DNA of 64,000 nt, from contig NZ_FNGF01000007.1 of NCBI RefSeq assembly GCF_900102815.1, positions 124,001 through 188,000 on the forward strand, read 5' to 3'. This stretch comes from Glycomyces sambucus. Its GTDB lineage: Bacteria > Actinomycetota > Actinomycetes > Mycobacteriales > Micromonosporaceae. Positions within the stretch are counted from its first letter, which is position 1. Every line of letters starts with the position of its first letter. This document shows positions 42,081 to 50,641 of the stretch, piece by piece. The translations under genes were made by a program, and so were the position numbers. The notes under the pieces were generated by a model. That model was not told the DNA's origin. It saw nothing but the letters and a program-made list of their open reading frames with translations, and ran no database searches.

Positions 42081-42488
42081 TCACGGCGACTCGCCCTTCG
42101 CGGTCTTGTAGGCCCGCCAGGAGCCGTACTCGGTGATGTCGACCAGGCCGGGAAGGTCGGCGGCCGAGTCGCGGAGGCGCATGCCGAGGGCTTCGGTGCC
42201 GTCGGCGAGGCCGACGACGCCGAGTTCGAGGTCCGGGGGTTCGGCGGGGAGCAGGGAGGTGCGCAGGACGGTGAAGTCGATGTCGTAGAGCTCGCCTTGG
42301 ATGGCGGCGCCGTCGCCGAGCCCGGTGTGCTCCAGCGCGGGGTGGTCGTCGGCCGCGCCGTCGAGGGGGACCGAGTGGAGCCGGTAGATCGGCAGCGTCG
42401 TCGCGGCGCCCAGGAAGGGCGCCCCGCCGATGAGGTGGTGGAGGTTGCCGCCTTTCATGCCGCCTCCGTTGAGGAACATGTGGACCAT
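42081..42488 (-). CDS. Allophanate-hydrolase C-domain-like protein (gamma-glutamylcyclotransferase fold)
   Basis: This 135-residue protein begins MVHMFLNGGGMKGGNLHHLI, the glycine-rich opening of the AtzF/allophanate hydrolase C-terminal domain. It continues with PIYRLHSV and AAIQGELYDID, which also match. In allophanate hydrolase this domain removes a carboxylate; here it stands alone, without the amidase half, within a purine degradation cluster. It may act on a ureide intermediate. ATG 42488 has AAGGAG upstream. The spacers on both sides are long (190 and 280 bases). Confidence 0.72.
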   Translation of the reverse strand: MVHMFLNGGGMKGGNLHHLIGGAPFLGAATTLPIYRLHSVPLDGAADDHPALEHTGLGDGAAIQGELYDIDFTVLRTSLLPAEPPDLELGVVGLADGTEALGMRLRDSAADLPGLVDITEYGSWRAYKTAKGESP

Positions 42489-42580
42489 CGTCGGCTCCTT
42501 CGTGTCGCTGCTGGTTCGGTCTGCTGGTGCTCGTCTGCTGATGCACGTCGGTTGATGCGCGGTCGGCCGGTGTCGCCATG

Positions 42581-42712
42581 ACCGGTGGCCTTCGGTCGGT
42601 GGTCGGTGGTCGGTGGTCGGTGACCGGTGGCCTTCGGTCGGTGGTCGGTGGTCGGTGGTCGGTGGTCGGTGGCTGGCGGCTGGCGGCTGGCGGCTGGCGG
42701 CTGGCGGCTGAT
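42581..42712. repeat. Heptanucleotide tandem repeats
   Basis: The spacer before the xdhC gene contains runs of GGTCGGT in two blocks, each introduced by ACCGGTGGCCTTC, followed by about six copies of GGCGGCT-like units. All have period 7. In 280 bases I find no gene; the frame on the minus strand would encode a Pro/Thr/Asp/His-rich sequence of low complexity. Confidence 0.85.
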
Positions 42713-42768
42713 TGTCGAGTCGGACGGGTCGTTTCGGTTCGGGCGGTGCGGCTCCGGCCGCACTGCGG

Positions 42769-43788
42769 TCAGCGGTGGATGGGGCCGCGGGCCTCGGTGA
42801 GGAAGCCCGCGGCGGCGCCGTTGCGGACGGCGGTGATCTCGGCGAGGATCGACAGCGCGGTCTCCTCTGCGGTGCGGCCGTTGAGGTCGAGGCCGATCGG
42901 GGACCTGAGCCTGGCCAGCGCGGCCTCGGGCACGCCGGCGTCGCGGAGCCGGGCGAGCCGGGCCCGGTGGGTGGCGCGCGATCCCATGGCGCCGATGAAG
43001 CCGGCGTCGGAGGGGAGGGCGCGTTCGAACAGCGGCGTGTCGAACTTCTCGTCGTGGGTGAGCACGCAGACCGCGGTGTCGGCGTCGACGGCGGCGGCCG
43101 CGAAGTGGCGGTGGGGCCAGTCGACGACGACCTCGTCGGCTTCGGGGAAGCGGATCTCCGTGGCGAAGACGGGCCGGGCGTCGCAGACGGTGACGCGGTA
43201 GCCGAGCTGCTTCGCGATCCTGACGAGCGGTCCGGCGAAGTCGATGGCGCCGTAGACGAGGAGCCGCGGCGGCGGGGTGTGGACCTCGACGGCGTAGTCG
43301 CCGGTGCGCCCGGAGGCGGCGGGGAGGTCGGTCGCGCCGAGTTCGAGCGGGCCGGAGAAGCCGTGCGCGGTGAGGGCGACGGCCTGCCCGAGGTGCGGCC
43401 CGGCGGCGGCGCGGACGAGGGTGACCGGTTCACCGTCGATGACGGCGTCGAGTGCCGCGGTGATCGCGGCGTCGTCGGGTTCGACCCGGACGACGAGGAC
43501 GTCCATGGTGCCGCCGCAGGTGAGGCCGACGGCGACGGCGTCCTCGTCGCTGTAGCCGAAGGACTCGACCGCGGGCGTCCCGCTGGCGAGGACCTCCTGG
43601 CACTTGAGGTAGACGGCGGCTTCGACGCACCCGCCGGAGACGCCGCCGAGGGCCCTGCCCTCCGCGTCGACGGCGAGCGCGGTGCCGAGCGGGCGCGGCG
43701 AGGATCCGGTGGTCCCGATGAGGGACGCGAGGGCGAAGGGGCGGCCCGCGCGCATCCAGGCGCGCAGTGCGGCGGCGACGGTGTTCAT
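42769..43788 (-). CDS. xdhC: XdhC-family xanthine dehydrogenase maturation factor
   Basis: This 339-residue protein binds molybdenum cofactor and inserts the sulphurated form into xanthine dehydrogenase. The XdhC signature GVSGGCVEAAV near residue 48 and the C-terminal Rossmann-like domain (RLLVYGAIDFAGPLVRIAKQ, with FIGAMGSRATHRARL) are present. It overlaps the end of the molybdenum-subunit gene by four bases. Confidence 0.93.
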   Translation of the reverse strand: MNTVAAALRAWMRAGRPFALASLIGTTGSSPRPLGTALAVDAEGRALGGVSGGCVEAAVYLKCQEVLASGTPAVESFGYSDEDAVAVGLTCGGTMDVLVVRVEPDDAAITAALDAVIDGEPVTLVRAAAGPHLGQAVALTAHGFSGPLELGATDLPAASGRTGDYAVEVHTPPPRLLVYGAIDFAGPLVRIAKQLGYRVTVCDARPVFATEIRFPEADEVVVDWPHRHFAAAAVDADTAVCVLTHDEKFDTPLFERALPSDAGFIGAMGSRATHRARLARLRDAGVPEAALARLRSPIGLDLNGRTAEETALSILAEITAVRNGAAAGFLTEARGPIHR

Positions 43789-46169
43789 GACGGCCTCCCG
43801 ACGGTGAGGTGCTCGGGTCTGACGGGGACGCGGGCGAGGGGCAGGCCGGTGGCGTCCCGGATGGCGGCGACGATCGCGGGGGTGGAGGAGAGCGTCGGGG
43901 GCTCGCCGGCGCCGCGGAGCCCGTAGGGGGCGTCGGGGTCGGCGTTCTCGACGATGCGCAGGCGCATCGGGGGCATGTCGAGGATGGTGGGGATGAGGTA
44001 GTCGGTGAAGGAGGCGTTCCGGACGCGGCCGGCGTCGGTGACGATCTCCTCCATGACGGCGAGGCCGAGCCCTTGCGCGGTGCCGCCGTGGATCTGGCCT
44101 TCGAGGGCGACGGGGTTGAGGGCCTTGCCGACGTCCTGGACGCAGGTGAGGTCGACGACCTTGACGAGGCCGAGTTCCACGTCGACGTCCACTGTGGCGC
44201 GGTGGACGCAGAGGGCGAGCTGGACATGGCTCTCGCCCTGGCCGGTGACGGGGTCCATGGGCTTGGTGGCGCGGTGGCGGAACACGCGGGTGGCCTCGAT
44301 GGGGCCGTCGGCGAGGTCGCGGTCGCGCCAGAGTTCGCGCACGGCCTCGCAGGCGGCCTTGACGGCGCCGCCGGTCATGTAGGACTGGCGGGACGCGGAG
44401 GAGGACCCGGCGGAGCCGGCCCGGGTGTCGTTGGGGAGCAGGACGACGTGTTCGACGCCGAGTTCGGTGCGGGCGATCTGCTGCTGGAGGTTCCAGTGGC
44501 CCTGGCCGACCTCGGCGGCGGCGGTGTGCAGGTACGCGACGGGTTCGCCGCCGTGCTCGGGGCCGCCGAGTTCGAGCCGCACGTGCGCGGTGGAGTAGTC
44601 GTCGAACCCTTCCGAGTAGCAGATGTTCTTGAGGCCGACGCCGTAGCCGACGCCGCGGCGCACGCCTTCGCCGTGGGTGGTGTTGCCGGTGCCGCCGGGG
44701 AGTTCGACGATGTCGCGGCCGGCGGGGACGGGCGGGACGGGGATGCCGTCGAAGCGGTCGAGGAGGTCGCGCAGGGGCGAGAACGGCTGGCCCGCAGGGG
44801 CTTCGTCGGGGTCGTAGGCGTCGACGACCTGGCCGGTGATGAGCTTGTCGCCTCGTGCGAGGGCGTTGCGGCGGCGGATCTCGCGGGGGTCGAGGCCGAG
44901 GGCGTCGGCGAGGGCGTCCATTTGGGACTCGTAGGCGAAGCAGGTCTGGACGCCGCCGAAGCCGCGCATGGCCCCGCACGGCGGGTTGTTGGTGCGGGCG
45001 CCCCAGGCGTCGACGCTGACGTGCTCGACGTTGTAGGGGCCCACGGCGAGTGAGGCGGCGTTGCCGACGACGGCCTCGGTGGTGGAGGCGTAGGCGCCGC
45101 CGTCGAGGACGATGCGGGCCTTGACGTAGACGAGGCGGCCGTCCGCGTCGGCGCCGTGCTCGTAGCGCATCCGGGCGGGGTGGCGGTGGACGTGCCCGAG
45201 GAAGGACTCGGCCCGGTCGTACATCATCTTGACGGGGCGGCCGGTGCGCATGGCGAGCATGGCCATGTGTATCTGCACGGACAGATCCTCGCGGGCGCCG
45301 AAGGCGCCGCCGATGCCGGCCATCGACAGGTGGAGGCGTTCGGGTTCGAGGCCCAGGCACGGGGCGATCTGGTCGAGGTCGGAGTGGAGCCACTGGGTGG
45401 CGACGTGGAGGACGAGGCCGCCCTCGACGGGGACGGCGACGCCGGACTCGGGGCCGAGGGGCGCCTGGTCCTGCATGCCGACCTCGTATTCGCGGGCGAC
45501 GACGACGGCGGCTCCGGCGGTGTCGGGGTCGCCGATGCGGACGGGCTGGTAACGGAAGTACTCTCCTGCGGCGGCGGCTTCGTCTGCGTCGCAGCGGGGT
45601 TCGAGGACCTCGTAGTCGACGGTGACGAGATCGGCGGCGCGGCGGGCGAGGTCGAGGGTCTCTGCGGCGACGATCGCGACCGGCTCGCCCTGGTAGTTGA
45701 CCTGGTCGGGGGCGAGGACGGGCTGGTCGGCCTCGATGAGTCCGTAGTGGAGCTTCCCGGGGACGTCGGCGGCGGTGAGCACGGCGGCCACGCCGGGGAG
45801 CGCGAGCGCCGCGGCGGTGTCGATCGACCGGATCAGGGCCCTGGGGTGGGGGCTGCGGAGGGTGTTGCCCCAGAGCATGTCGGGGAAGGCGAGGTCGGAG
45901 GCGTAGTCGAAGGCGCCGTTGACCTTCGCCTCGGACTCGGGCCGGATCGGGGACTGGCCCACGGTGCCGCTGGGGACGCGTCCGGTGCCGCCGATCAGCC
46001 GCCCGGAGCCGCGGGTCGGCCGGACGGCGTCGTGGTCGGGGGCGCTCGATGCGTCCTTTTCGGATTGTGGTGCGCCGTCGCGGATTCGCGCGGCGGTGTC
46101 GCTGCGGCCGGGGGCCGGTCCTGCGACCGGCCGATCCTGCGGGCCCGGAGTCGTTGCGGGGTCAGGCAT
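43785..46169 (-). CDS. Xanthine dehydrogenase, molybdenum-binding subunit
   Basis: This 794-residue subunit oxidises hypoxanthine and xanthine to urate. After an unusual low-complexity head of about 70 residues, the aldehyde-oxidase/xanthine-dehydrogenase a/b-hammerhead domain begins (SEAKVNGAFDYASD). The Moco-binding blocks GIGGAFGAREDLS, AMRGFGGVQTCFAYE and QGLGLAVMEE are present. The active-site glutamate is in LRGAGEPP near residue 752. ATG 46169 overlaps the upstream deaminase by 8 bases. Together with the FAD and 2Fe-2S subunits below it forms a three-part enzyme. Confidence 0.93.
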   Translation of the reverse strand: MPDPATTPGPQDRPVAGPAPGRSDTAARIRDGAPQSEKDASSAPDHDAVRPTRGSGRLIGGTGRVPSGTVGQSPIRPESEAKVNGAFDYASDLAFPDMLWGNTLRSPHPRALIRSIDTAAALALPGVAAVLTAADVPGKLHYGLIEADQPVLAPDQVNYQGEPVAIVAAETLDLARRAADLVTVDYEVLEPRCDADEAAAAGEYFRYQPVRIGDPDTAGAAVVVAREYEVGMQDQAPLGPESGVAVPVEGGLVLHVATQWLHSDLDQIAPCLGLEPERLHLSMAGIGGAFGAREDLSVQIHMAMLAMRTGRPVKMMYDRAESFLGHVHRHPARMRYEHGADADGRLVYVKARIVLDGGAYASTTEAVVGNAASLAVGPYNVEHVSVDAWGARTNNPPCGAMRGFGGVQTCFAYESQMDALADALGLDPREIRRRNALARGDKLITGQVVDAYDPDEAPAGQPFSPLRDLLDRFDGIPVPPVPAGRDIVELPGGTGNTTHGEGVRRGVGYGVGLKNICYSEGFDDYSTAHVRLELGGPEHGGEPVAYLHTAAAEVGQGHWNLQQQIARTELGVEHVVLLPNDTRAGSAGSSSASRQSYMTGGAVKAACEAVRELWRDRDLADGPIEATRVFRHRATKPMDPVTGQGESHVQLALCVHRATVDVDVELGLVKVVDLTCVQDVGKALNPVALEGQIHGGTAQGLGLAVMEEIVTDAGRVRNASFTDYLIPTILDMPPMRLRIVENADPDAPYGLRGAGEPPTLSSTPAIVAAIRDATGLPLARVPVRPEHLTVGRPS

Positions 46170-47523
46170 CTCGCGCCTCCCTCAGGTCGGTGCTCGCGGC
46201 GGCGAGGTCCTTCGCGAGCGTCTCGGTGTCGGCGGTGCGCAGCTCCCCGTCGGCGACCACCGCGGTCCCCGCGACGGTGAGGAGCCGCAGGGGCGCGGCC
46301 GGGCCGAGGACGAGGGCCGCCACGGGGTCGGCGATCCCGGCGTGGCCGAGGCCGGTGAGGTCCCAGAGCGCGACGTCGCCCTGCTTGCCGGCCTCGAGGG
46401 ACCCGATCTCCGCCTGGCGGCCCAGGACTTCCGCGCCGCCGATCGTGGCGAGGCGCAGCGCGGTGCGGGCGTCCATCGCGTGCGGGCCGTGGAGCTGCCG
46501 CGCGGTGTAGACCGCCTGCCGCAGCTCCTCCCCCAGGTGCCCGGCCTCCTGGCTCGCGGCGCCGTCCACACCCAGGCCGACCGGGATGCCGGCGGCGAGC
46601 ATGCCCGGGACGTCGGCGAGGCCGGTCCCCAAGCGGGCGTTGGAGGACGGGCAGTGCGCGACCCCGGTGCCGGCCGCGCCGAGGCGGGCCCGCGAGCGCT
46701 CGTCGAGGTGGACGGCGTGGGCGAGCCACGAGTCCGGCGCGATCCAGCCGACCCGGTCCATGTACTCGACCGGGTCGCAGCCGTGGACCTCGGCGCAGAA
46801 CTCGGCCTCGTCCACGGTCTCGCACAGGTGCGTGTGGAGCCGGACCCCCTTGTCGCGGGCCAGTGCCGCCGATTCGCGCAGCAGCTCGGTGGAGACGGAG
46901 AACGGCGAGCAGGGGGCGACGGCGATGCGGAGCATCGACCCGGGCGAGGGATCGTGGTGGCGGTTGACGGCCGCGGCGGTGGCGTCAAGGGCGGCGTCGA
47001 GGGCTTCGACGATGTTGTCGGGCGGCAGGCCGCCGTCGGAGGCGCCGCGGTCCATGGACCCGCGGGCGAGGTGGAGGCGGACGCCGATCCGCGCGGCGGC
47101 GGCGACCTGGACCTCCACGAGCTCGGCGGCCCGGCCCTCGGGGTAGACGTAGTGGTGGTCGGCGGCGGTGGTGCAGCCGGAGAGGGCGAGCCAGGCGAGC
47201 CCGGCGGTGTTGGCGGCGGCCACGTGGTCGGGCCGGATGCGGCCCCAGGTGGGGTAGAGGTCGACGAGCCATTCGAAGAGCGTGTGGTCGGTGGCGTATC
47301 CCCTGGTGGCCCACTGGTAGAGGTGGTGGTGGGTGTTGACCAGGCCGGGGGCGGCGAGGCAGCCGGAGCCGTCGATGCGCTGGGCGCCTTCGACATGCGG
47401 GGCGGGGCCGGGGCCGACCGCGGTGATCAGCCCGTCTTCGACCACCACGTGGCCGGTGGGGTGCTCGGTGCCGGCGGTGTCCACCGTGGCCACATGTGCG
47501 TTCTCGATCACTATCGCGGTCAT
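46162..47523 (-). CDS. Guanine/8-oxoguanine deaminase-like amidohydrolase
   Basis: This 453-residue amidohydrolase is of the AtzA/TrzN/8-oxoguanine deaminase branch. The zinc ligands are in VNTHHHLYQ near residue 64, LHTHLCE, HAVHLDE and LGVDGAAS. Its position in a purine operon points to deamination of guanine to xanthine, or 8-oxoguanine to urate, feeding the neighbouring enzymes; the sequence alone does not separate these. ATG 47523 has GGAG 8 bases upstream. Confidence 0.85.
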   Translation of the reverse strand: MTAIVIENAHVATVDTAGTEHPTGHVVVEDGLITAVGPGPAPHVEGAQRIDGSGCLAAPGLVNTHHHLYQWATRGYATDHTLFEWLVDLYPTWGRIRPDHVAAANTAGLAWLALSGCTTAADHHYVYPEGRAAELVEVQVAAAARIGVRLHLARGSMDRGASDGGLPPDNIVEALDAALDATAAAVNRHHDPSPGSMLRIAVAPCSPFSVSTELLRESAALARDKGVRLHTHLCETVDEAEFCAEVHGCDPVEYMDRVGWIAPDSWLAHAVHLDERSRARLGAAGTGVAHCPSSNARLGTGLADVPGMLAAGIPVGLGVDGAASQEAGHLGEELRQAVYTARQLHGPHAMDARTALRLATIGGAEVLGRQAEIGSLEAGKQGDVALWDLTGLGHAGIADPVAALVLGPAAPLRLLTVAGTAVVADGELRTADTETLAKDLAAASTDLREARDA

Positions 47524-47617
47524 ACGGCACGCTCCGGGGTCGGATTGTCACACTCGGTGGGCAGGCTTGGCAGCACTGCCGGAACAGGTGCGAGGGGAGG
47601 TGAGGCGAAGGAGCGGT

Positions 47618-48082
47618 TCATCGGGGTTCACCCGCCAGGGTCGCGGCGGCCGTGTGGACGGCGTCGATGATCTTCTCGTAGCCGGTGCAGCGGCACAGGT
47701 TCCCCGCGAGTGCTTCCCGGATCTCCGGATCGGAGGGGTCCGGCTCGCGGTCGAGGAGGTCGGCGACGGCGACGAGGAGCCCTGGGGTGCAGAACCCGCA
47801 CTGGACCGCCCCGCATTGAACGAACGCGTCGCGGACCGGGCGCGGTACCGCGCCGACGACGGTCTTGACTTCGCGGCCTTCGCACTGGGCGGTCGCCACG
47901 AGACACGCGCAGACGGGCGCGCCGTCGAGCAGGACCGTGCAGGACCCGCATTCGCCCTGCTCGCAGGCGTTCTTGGAGCCGGTGAGCCCGAGGCGGTCGC
48001 GCAAGGTCGAGAGCAGGCTCTCGCCGGGCCTGTCGATCTCGGCGACGGCCTCGGCGCCGTCGATGTGCAGGTTCACGCGCAT
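47618..48082 (-). CDS. Xanthine dehydrogenase, 2Fe-2S subunit
   Basis: This 154-residue iron-sulphur subunit passes electrons from molybdenum to FAD. The plant-type cluster is [21 protein letters not shown] (Cys around 40-60, shown here as CEQGECGSC and VCAC). The second cluster is CGFCTPG with CRCTGY. ATG 48082 has a strong AGGAGG site. The preceding spacer contains the 108-bp tandem repeats. Confidence 0.95.
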   Translation of the reverse strand: MRVNLHIDGAEAVAEIDRPGESLLSTLRDRLGLTGSKNACEQGECGSCTVLLDGAPVCACLVATAQCEGREVKTVVGAVPRPVRDAFVQCGAVQCGFCTPGLLVAVADLLDREPDPSDPEIREALAGNLCRCTGYEKIIDAVHTAAATLAGEPR

Positions 48083-48597
48083 CGGAACCTCCTGGCAAGG
48101 GTGGACGGCCCGGGAGCAGCGACCGGCTCGACCGGTCTCGCGGTCGGGGCGGTTCGGCGGACCTCTGACAAGATTCGGCCCTGCTGCCGGGATGGGTTGG
48201 CGTCGGTGGTTCGGTAGCGCCCTGCGGCGGTCGGCCCGGCCGGACTCGCTGTCGGGGCGGATCGGCGGACCTCTGACAAGATTCGGCCCTGCTGCCGGGA
48301 TGGGTTGGCGTCGGTGGTTCGGTAGCGCCCTGCGGCGGTCGGCTCGACCGGTCTCGCGGTCGGGGCGGTCCGGCGGACCTCTGCCGAGGCTCGGCCCTGC
48401 TCCCGGGATGGGTTGGCGACGGTAGTTCGGTAGCGCCCTGCCGCGGTCGGCCCGACCGGTCTCGCGGTCGGGGCAGTCCGGTGGACCTCCGCCGAGGCTC
48501 GGCCCTGCTGCCGGGCCGAATTGAGGTTGGTGGTTCGGTAGCGCCCTCCGGCGGTCGGGCGCGGGCGGCGGGGCGCAGTGCGCTGGGCGGGGTTCAT
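48073..48597 (-). CDS. Possible repeat protein within the xdh operon
   Basis: ATG 48597 overlaps the FAD-subunit stop (ATGA), has AGGACAGGACG upstream, and opens 174 codons that end inside the start of the 2Fe-2S gene. The product is four copies of a 36-residue unit (for example GRYRTTDANPSRQQGR followed by EVRRTAPTARPVEP), very basic and rich in Arg, Thr, Pro and Ala, with no recognisable domain. The unit length of 108 bp is a multiple of three, so copy changes keep the frame. The junctions look like real coupled genes, but the composition could equally be a non-coding minisatellite in GC-rich DNA. Confidence 0.4.
   Translation of the reverse strand: MNPAQRTAPRRPRPTAGGRYRTTNLNSARQQGRASAEVHRTAPTARPVGPTAAGRYRTTVANPSREQGRASAEVRRTAPTARPVEPTAAGRYRTTDANPSRQQGRILSEVRRSAPTASPAGPTAAGRYRTTDANPSRQQGRILSEVRRTAPTARPVEPVAAPGPSTLARRFRCA
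48119..48552. repeat. 108-bp tandem repeat, four copies
   Basis: The landmark TCGGTAGCGCCC starts at 48211, 48319, 48427 and 48535, exactly 108 bases apart. Copies one and two (lower coordinates) are closest to each other, and the fourth has drifted most. The unit carries a short palindrome (GACCGGTC-like) and TCGCGGTCGGGGC. Confidence 0.95.
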
Positions 48598-49472
48598 CGT
48601 CCTGTCCTCTCGTGGGCGGCGGTCCAGACGCGTCGCAGGGCGCGGGCGGCGCAGACGGCGAGGGCGTGGCGGCGGTACTCGGCGGTGCCGCGGACGTCGT
48701 CGATGGGGCGCGCGGCGGCGGCGACGCGGCGGCCGAACTCGGCCGCGAGCGTGTTGTCGAAGCGGGCCGGCGTGGACCAGGGCAGTTCGATCGCCTCGGC
48801 GTGCGGCGCGGTGAGCGGGACGGGTCCGGCCGAGCCGATGCCGGTGCCGAGGCGGCGGGCCTCCGGGTCGAGCGCCAGCGCGAAGGAGCAGACGGCGATG
48901 ACCATCGCGTTGCGGGTGCCGACCTTGAGGAACTGCTGCGGGCCGGTCGCCTTGGGCACGGTGACCGCCGTGATGAGCTCGCCCGGCCGGAGCGCGGACC
49001 GCTTGGGGCCCAGGTAGAACTCGCTCACGGGCACGTACCGGACGCCCGCGGTGGTGGCGATCTCGACGCTCGCGCCGGTGGCGAGGAGCGGCGGGTGGCC
49101 GTCGCCGGCCGGGGAGGCGGTGGCGAGGTTGCCGCCGAGGGTGCCGCGGTTGCGGATCTGCGGCGACCCGACGGTGCGGGCGGCCGCGGCGAGCCCGGGG
49201 AGGACCGTGGCGAGTTCGGCGGTGATGCGCGCGTACGGGACGCCGGAGCCGATGCGCACGGCGTCGCCCTCGTCGGACCATTCGCGCAGTTCGGCGAGGC
49301 CGGTGAGGTCGAGCATCGCCTCGGGCCGGGCGAGCCGGTAGTTGACGGCGACCATGAGGTCGGTGCCGCCCGCGACCGGGACGGCTTCGGGGTGCTCGGC
49401 GAGGAGGCGCACGGCCTCGTCCACCGCCGCCGGGCGATGGAAGCCGAACCGGGCGGGGGCCGCGGCGGTCAT
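48594..49472 (-). CDS. Xanthine dehydrogenase, FAD-binding subunit
   Basis: This 292-residue subunit has the CO-dehydrogenase flavoprotein fold. FAD contacts are seen in PVAGGTDLMVAVNY near residue 33 and GSPQIRNRGTLGGNLATASP near 103. The C-terminal domain (AEFGRRVAAAARPIDDVRGTAEYRRH) is normal. ATG 49472 overlaps the urate oxidase stop by four bases. Confidence 0.94.
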   Translation of the reverse strand: MTAAAPARFGFHRPAAVDEAVRLLAEHPEAVPVAGGTDLMVAVNYRLARPEAMLDLTGLAELREWSDEGDAVRIGSGVPYARITAELATVLPGLAAAARTVGSPQIRNRGTLGGNLATASPAGDGHPPLLATGASVEIATTAGVRYVPVSEFYLGPKRSALRPGELITAVTVPKATGPQQFLKVGTRNAMVIAVCSFALALDPEARRLGTGIGSAGPVPLTAPHAEAIELPWSTPARFDNTLAAEFGRRVAAAARPIDDVRGTAEYRRHALAVCAARALRRVWTAAHERTGR

Positions 49473-50317
49473 GGCGCCTCCCTTCGGACCGCGCCCTCGA
49501 TGAGCCCGTAGGGCAGGTCTCCCGCCTGGAAGACCACGCCGGGGTTGTCGAGGCCGAAACGCCCGAGGTCTTGCAGGTAGTGGTGCCGGTTCGGCAGGGA
49601 CAGGCGCACTTCGCGGGCCTCGGGGACCGCCTTCAGTATGCGCTCGCCGAGGGCGTAGAGGGTCTGTTGCAGCGAGAGCGAGTAGGTGCCGGCGAACGCG
49701 TCGAGCAGGGCCGCCCGCGCCGCGCCGAAGGCCGCGTCGGCGTCGGCGGGGGCGCTCGCGTAGTCCCAGGCCGCGGTGACGGCGGTGGCGAGGACGCGAT
49801 CGTCGGTCTCGGGGAGGGTCGTGTACTCGTCGGCGAAGAAGCCGCTGAACTCGGAGTCGGTGGTGTTGAGCAGCAGGAGGTCGCACACGCCCGCAGTGAT
49901 CGCGGCGTCCCGGCCGTCGTACGCGGCCTCGGCGGTGCGCCGTTCGCCGCCTTCGCCGCTGGCGAAGGAGTGGTCGCCGATGCGGGTCCACGGGTGCTCC
50001 TCGATGCGGACCCGGGCGCGGGTGATCGCGGGCGCGGTGTCGACGAAGTGCCTGGCGAGGCGTTCGGCGAAGCCCTCGAGAGTGCCGATGCCGTCGCGGG
50101 CGAACGCGTAGACGGTGTTCTTCTGCGTGTCGGTGGGGAGGACGCCGGTGTTGTCGCCGGTGTAGTGGGTGGCGTCGAGGTCGCCGGCGAGCGCGGTGTG
50201 CACGGTGAGGTCGCGGATCGTGTGGCGCGGCGTGTCGCGGTCGACGCGCACGAGCCGTACGCCGGACTTGCCGTAGCTGTTGGGCCCCAGGGTGAACCCG
50301 GGTGAGGGTGCGGTCAT
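49469..50317 (-). CDS. uox: Urate oxidase (uricase)
   Basis: This 282-residue cofactor-free enzyme converts urate to 5-hydroxyisourate. Two tandem T-fold halves are visible. The family blocks NSYGKSGVRLVRV, PTDTQKNTVYAFAR, LLLLNTTDSEFSGF and the C-terminal LPNRHHYLQDL are present. ATG 50317 directly follows the HIU hydrolase stop, so the two successive enzymes are translated together. Confidence 0.96.
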   Translation of the reverse strand: MTAPSPGFTLGPNSYGKSGVRLVRVDRDTPRHTIRDLTVHTALAGDLDATHYTGDNTGVLPTDTQKNTVYAFARDGIGTLEGFAERLARHFVDTAPAITRARVRIEEHPWTRIGDHSFASGEGGERRTAEAAYDGRDAAITAGVCDLLLLNTTDSEFSGFFADEYTTLPETDDRVLATAVTAAWDYASAPADADAAFGAARAALLDAFAGTYSLSLQQTLYALGERILKAVPEAREVRLSLPNRHHYLQDLGRFGLDNPGVVFQAGDLPYGLIEGAVRREAP

Positions 50318-50641
50318 CTAACTGCCTCGGTACGTGGAATAGGCGAAGGGGCTGAGCAGGAGCGGGACGTGGTGGTGGCCGTCGTCGGCGGTGAAGGCGA
50401 CCTCGACCTCGGGGTAGAACGTGTCGACGCCCTTGGCGGCGAACCAGTCCCCGGTGTCGAAGCGGAGCCGGTGGAGGCCGGGCGCGGTGTTCCAACCGCC
50501 GACGCGCCCGTCGGCGTCGGTGAGCCCGGAGTGGACGACGGTGAACGCGCCGTCGGCGTCGAGCCGCGACAGCGTCAGGTGGACCCCGGCGGCGGGCCGG
50601 CCCGTGGTCGAGTCCAGGATGTGCGAGGAGACGCTGCTCAT
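50318..50641 (-). CDS. hiuH: 5-hydroxyisourate hydrolase
   Basis: This 107-residue transthyretin-like enzyme hydrolyses 5-hydroxyisourate to OHCU. The N-terminal SSHILDSTTGRPA box carries the catalytic histidine, and the arginine and histidine strands (HRLRFDTG, HHHVPLLLSPF) are present. The C-terminal YRGS signature is intact. The ATG overlaps the OHCU decarboxylase stop by four bases. Confidence 0.97.
   Translation of the reverse strand: MSSVSSHILDSTTGRPAAGVHLTLSRLDADGAFTVVHSGLTDADGRVGGWNTAPGLHRLRFDTGDWFAAKGVDTFYPEVEVAFTADDGHHHVPLLLSPFAYSTYRGS

Noticed and set aside
42581..42712. Minus-strand 102-codon frame through the heptamer repeats
   Set aside because: It encodes only repeated Pro/Thr/Asp/His residues, lacks an RBS and has no counterpart; treated as a non-coding minisatellite.
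48119..48552. CRISPR-like array
   Set aside because: The units are contiguous 108-bp tandem copies with no unique spacers, and no cas genes are near.
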